Position numbers and translations under genes: made by a program. Positions 8,467 to 8,782 of a stretch of DNA of 8,782 nt are shown here, piece after piece. Positions within the stretch are counted from its first letter, which is position 1. Each line of letters starts with the position of its first letter. This DNA is from Methanomicrobiales archaeon (GTDB lineage: Archaea > Halobacteriota > Methanomicrobia > Methanomicrobiales > Methanoculleaceae), in contig JAAYND010000013.1 in assembly GCA_012521035.1 (NCBI GenBank), forward strand, positions 1 through 8,782. The letters are read 5' to 3'. A model generated the notes under the pieces. The model saw only the letters and a program-made list of their open reading frames with translations, was not told the origin of the DNA and made no database searches.

Positions 8467-8469
8467 CCG
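8448..8469. repeat. Nine-base-pair GC-rich hairpin at the repeat's right end
   Basis: CGGGGAGGG (8448-8456) and CCCTCCCCG (8461-8469) are exact complements around the loop GGTT. No T tract follows on either strand, so a classical terminator is not supported. In copy 2 the right arm runs off the window. Confidence 0.75.
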
Positions 8470-8481
8470 AGCCCCTCCCCG

Positions 8482-8593
8482 CGCGATATCCCCCACGGTA
8501 CGGTGGGTGGGATGGTGTGAAGGGAGGGCGAAATCCGGGCCGGCAGCCCGGGCCGGCCTTCCTCGTGCTTGCGCCCTTGCTGGGGATATCGCG
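8482..8593. repeat. Twelve-base inverted repeat enclosing nested stems
   Basis: CGCGATATCCCC at 8482-8493 and its exact complement GGGGATATCGCG at 8582-8593 flank 88 bases. Nested inside are CCCAC/GTGGG (8492-8496 and 8503-8507, which competes with the last two bases of the outer arm), AGGGCG/CGCCCT (8525-8530 and 8572-8577) and GGCCGGC/GCCGGCC (8538-8544 and 8552-8558). Outside, CCCCTCCCC (8472-8480) could pair with GGGGTGGGG (8613-8621) with one mismatch. It could be a small non-autonomous mobile element, a structured RNA, or a repeat with incidental GC-rich pairing. Confidence 0.7.
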
Positions 8594-8621
8594 ACTACTG
8601 CCCCCTTCCTGTGGGGTGGGG

Positions 8622-8639
8622 GAGATAGGAGAGCGGTGT
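8622..8639. repeat. Short module preceding repeat copy 2
   Basis: Partner of 8322-8339, with a single difference (T8626 against G8326). The bases between it and copy 2 are unrelated to those before copy 1. Confidence 0.75.
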
Positions 8640-8682
8640 ATGAAATGCAGGAGAATAGTGTCCAAGGTCGCCTCCCCCGGCC

Positions 8683-8782
8683 GCGCCCCGGCCGGGCTCT
8701 TGCCACGAGAACCCCCGCTCCTGCGCGGGAGCCCTATGGGAGGGCCAGCATGGTTCTCTTTGCCGGGGAGGGGGTTCCCTCC
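8683..8782. repeat. Intergenic repeat, copy 2 (cut by window edge)
   Basis: Direct copy of 8367-8466, in the same orientation and 316 bases downstream. Near-identity in non-coding DNA suggests recent duplication or a mobile or homogenised repeat family. The right end is not visible, so its true length is unknown. Confidence 0.95.

Larger units (their letters stand above)
8250..8782. other. Gene-free, structured intergenic region
   Basis: No convincing gene is seen over these 533 bases. The frames that stay open are low-complexity Gly/Pro/Arg/Ser-rich readings of the repeats. The stretch holds the addB leader, two copies of a 100-base repeat, a shared 18-base module before each, nested inverted repeats, and G runs such as the seven G at 8314-8320. 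No clear archaeal TATA box is visible in the hundred bases upstream of addB; a weak TTTCATACA on the minus strand near 8638-8648 is unconvincing. Confidence 0.75.

Noticed and set aside
8448..8469. Intrinsic terminator
   Set aside because: The hairpin is strong, but no T run follows it on either strand and no gene ends next to it.
8308..8520. Small plus-strand open frame of 70 codons over repeat copy 1
   Set aside because: Low-complexity translation of the repeat with no supporting ribosome site.
8116..8706. Minus-strand open frame through the intergenic repeats
   Set aside because: Its composition follows the repeats, it overlaps the start of addB, and no ribosome site or domain is seen.
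8367..8782. CRISPR array
   Set aside because: Only two long, widely spaced copies, no regular short spacers and no cas genes; the Cas4-like features in the addB-like protein are explained by AddB.

Overview
The window looks like a piece of a GC-rich prokaryotic chromosome. My best guess at origin is a methanogenic archaeon of the Methanomicrobiales, Methanoculleus-like. That rests on protein style, strong Shine-Dalgarno sites and GC-rich, hairpin-bearing intergenic repeats; no rRNA or taxon-specific gene is present to confirm it. A GC-rich bacterium is not excluded.

Layout. (1) 24-1919, plus strand: a complete P1B-type heavy-metal-exporting ATPase of the Zn/Cd/Pb class, without the usual N-terminal metal-binding domain. 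(2) 1916-5209, minus strand: an AddA-type UvrD-family helicase with a C-terminal PD-(D/E)XK nuclease. (3) 5196-8249, minus strand: an AddB-type partner with an apparently dead helicase domain and a C-terminal PD-(D/E)XK nuclease framed by four iron-sulphur cysteines. (4) 8250-8782: a gene-free stretch with a 100-base repeat present twice (second copy cut by the window edge), several hairpins, and a perfect 21-base dyad over the ribosome binding site of the addB-like gene.

The addB- and addA-like genes are read leftward, in the order addB then addA. They overlap by 14 bases, and the addA ribosome site lies inside the end of addB, so they are almost certainly one translationally coupled operon. 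Together they would make a two-nuclease helicase that processes double-strand DNA ends for recombinational repair. The metal pump faces them tail to tail, with interlocking stop codons and no room for a conventional terminator, and is probably functionally unrelated.

The most interesting material is the non-coding right end: the repeat family, its nested inverted repeats, and the dyad that could hide the addB ribosome site. The AddAB-like pair is also notable if the host is an archaeon, because archaea normally resect DNA ends with HerA-NurA-Mre11-Rad50.
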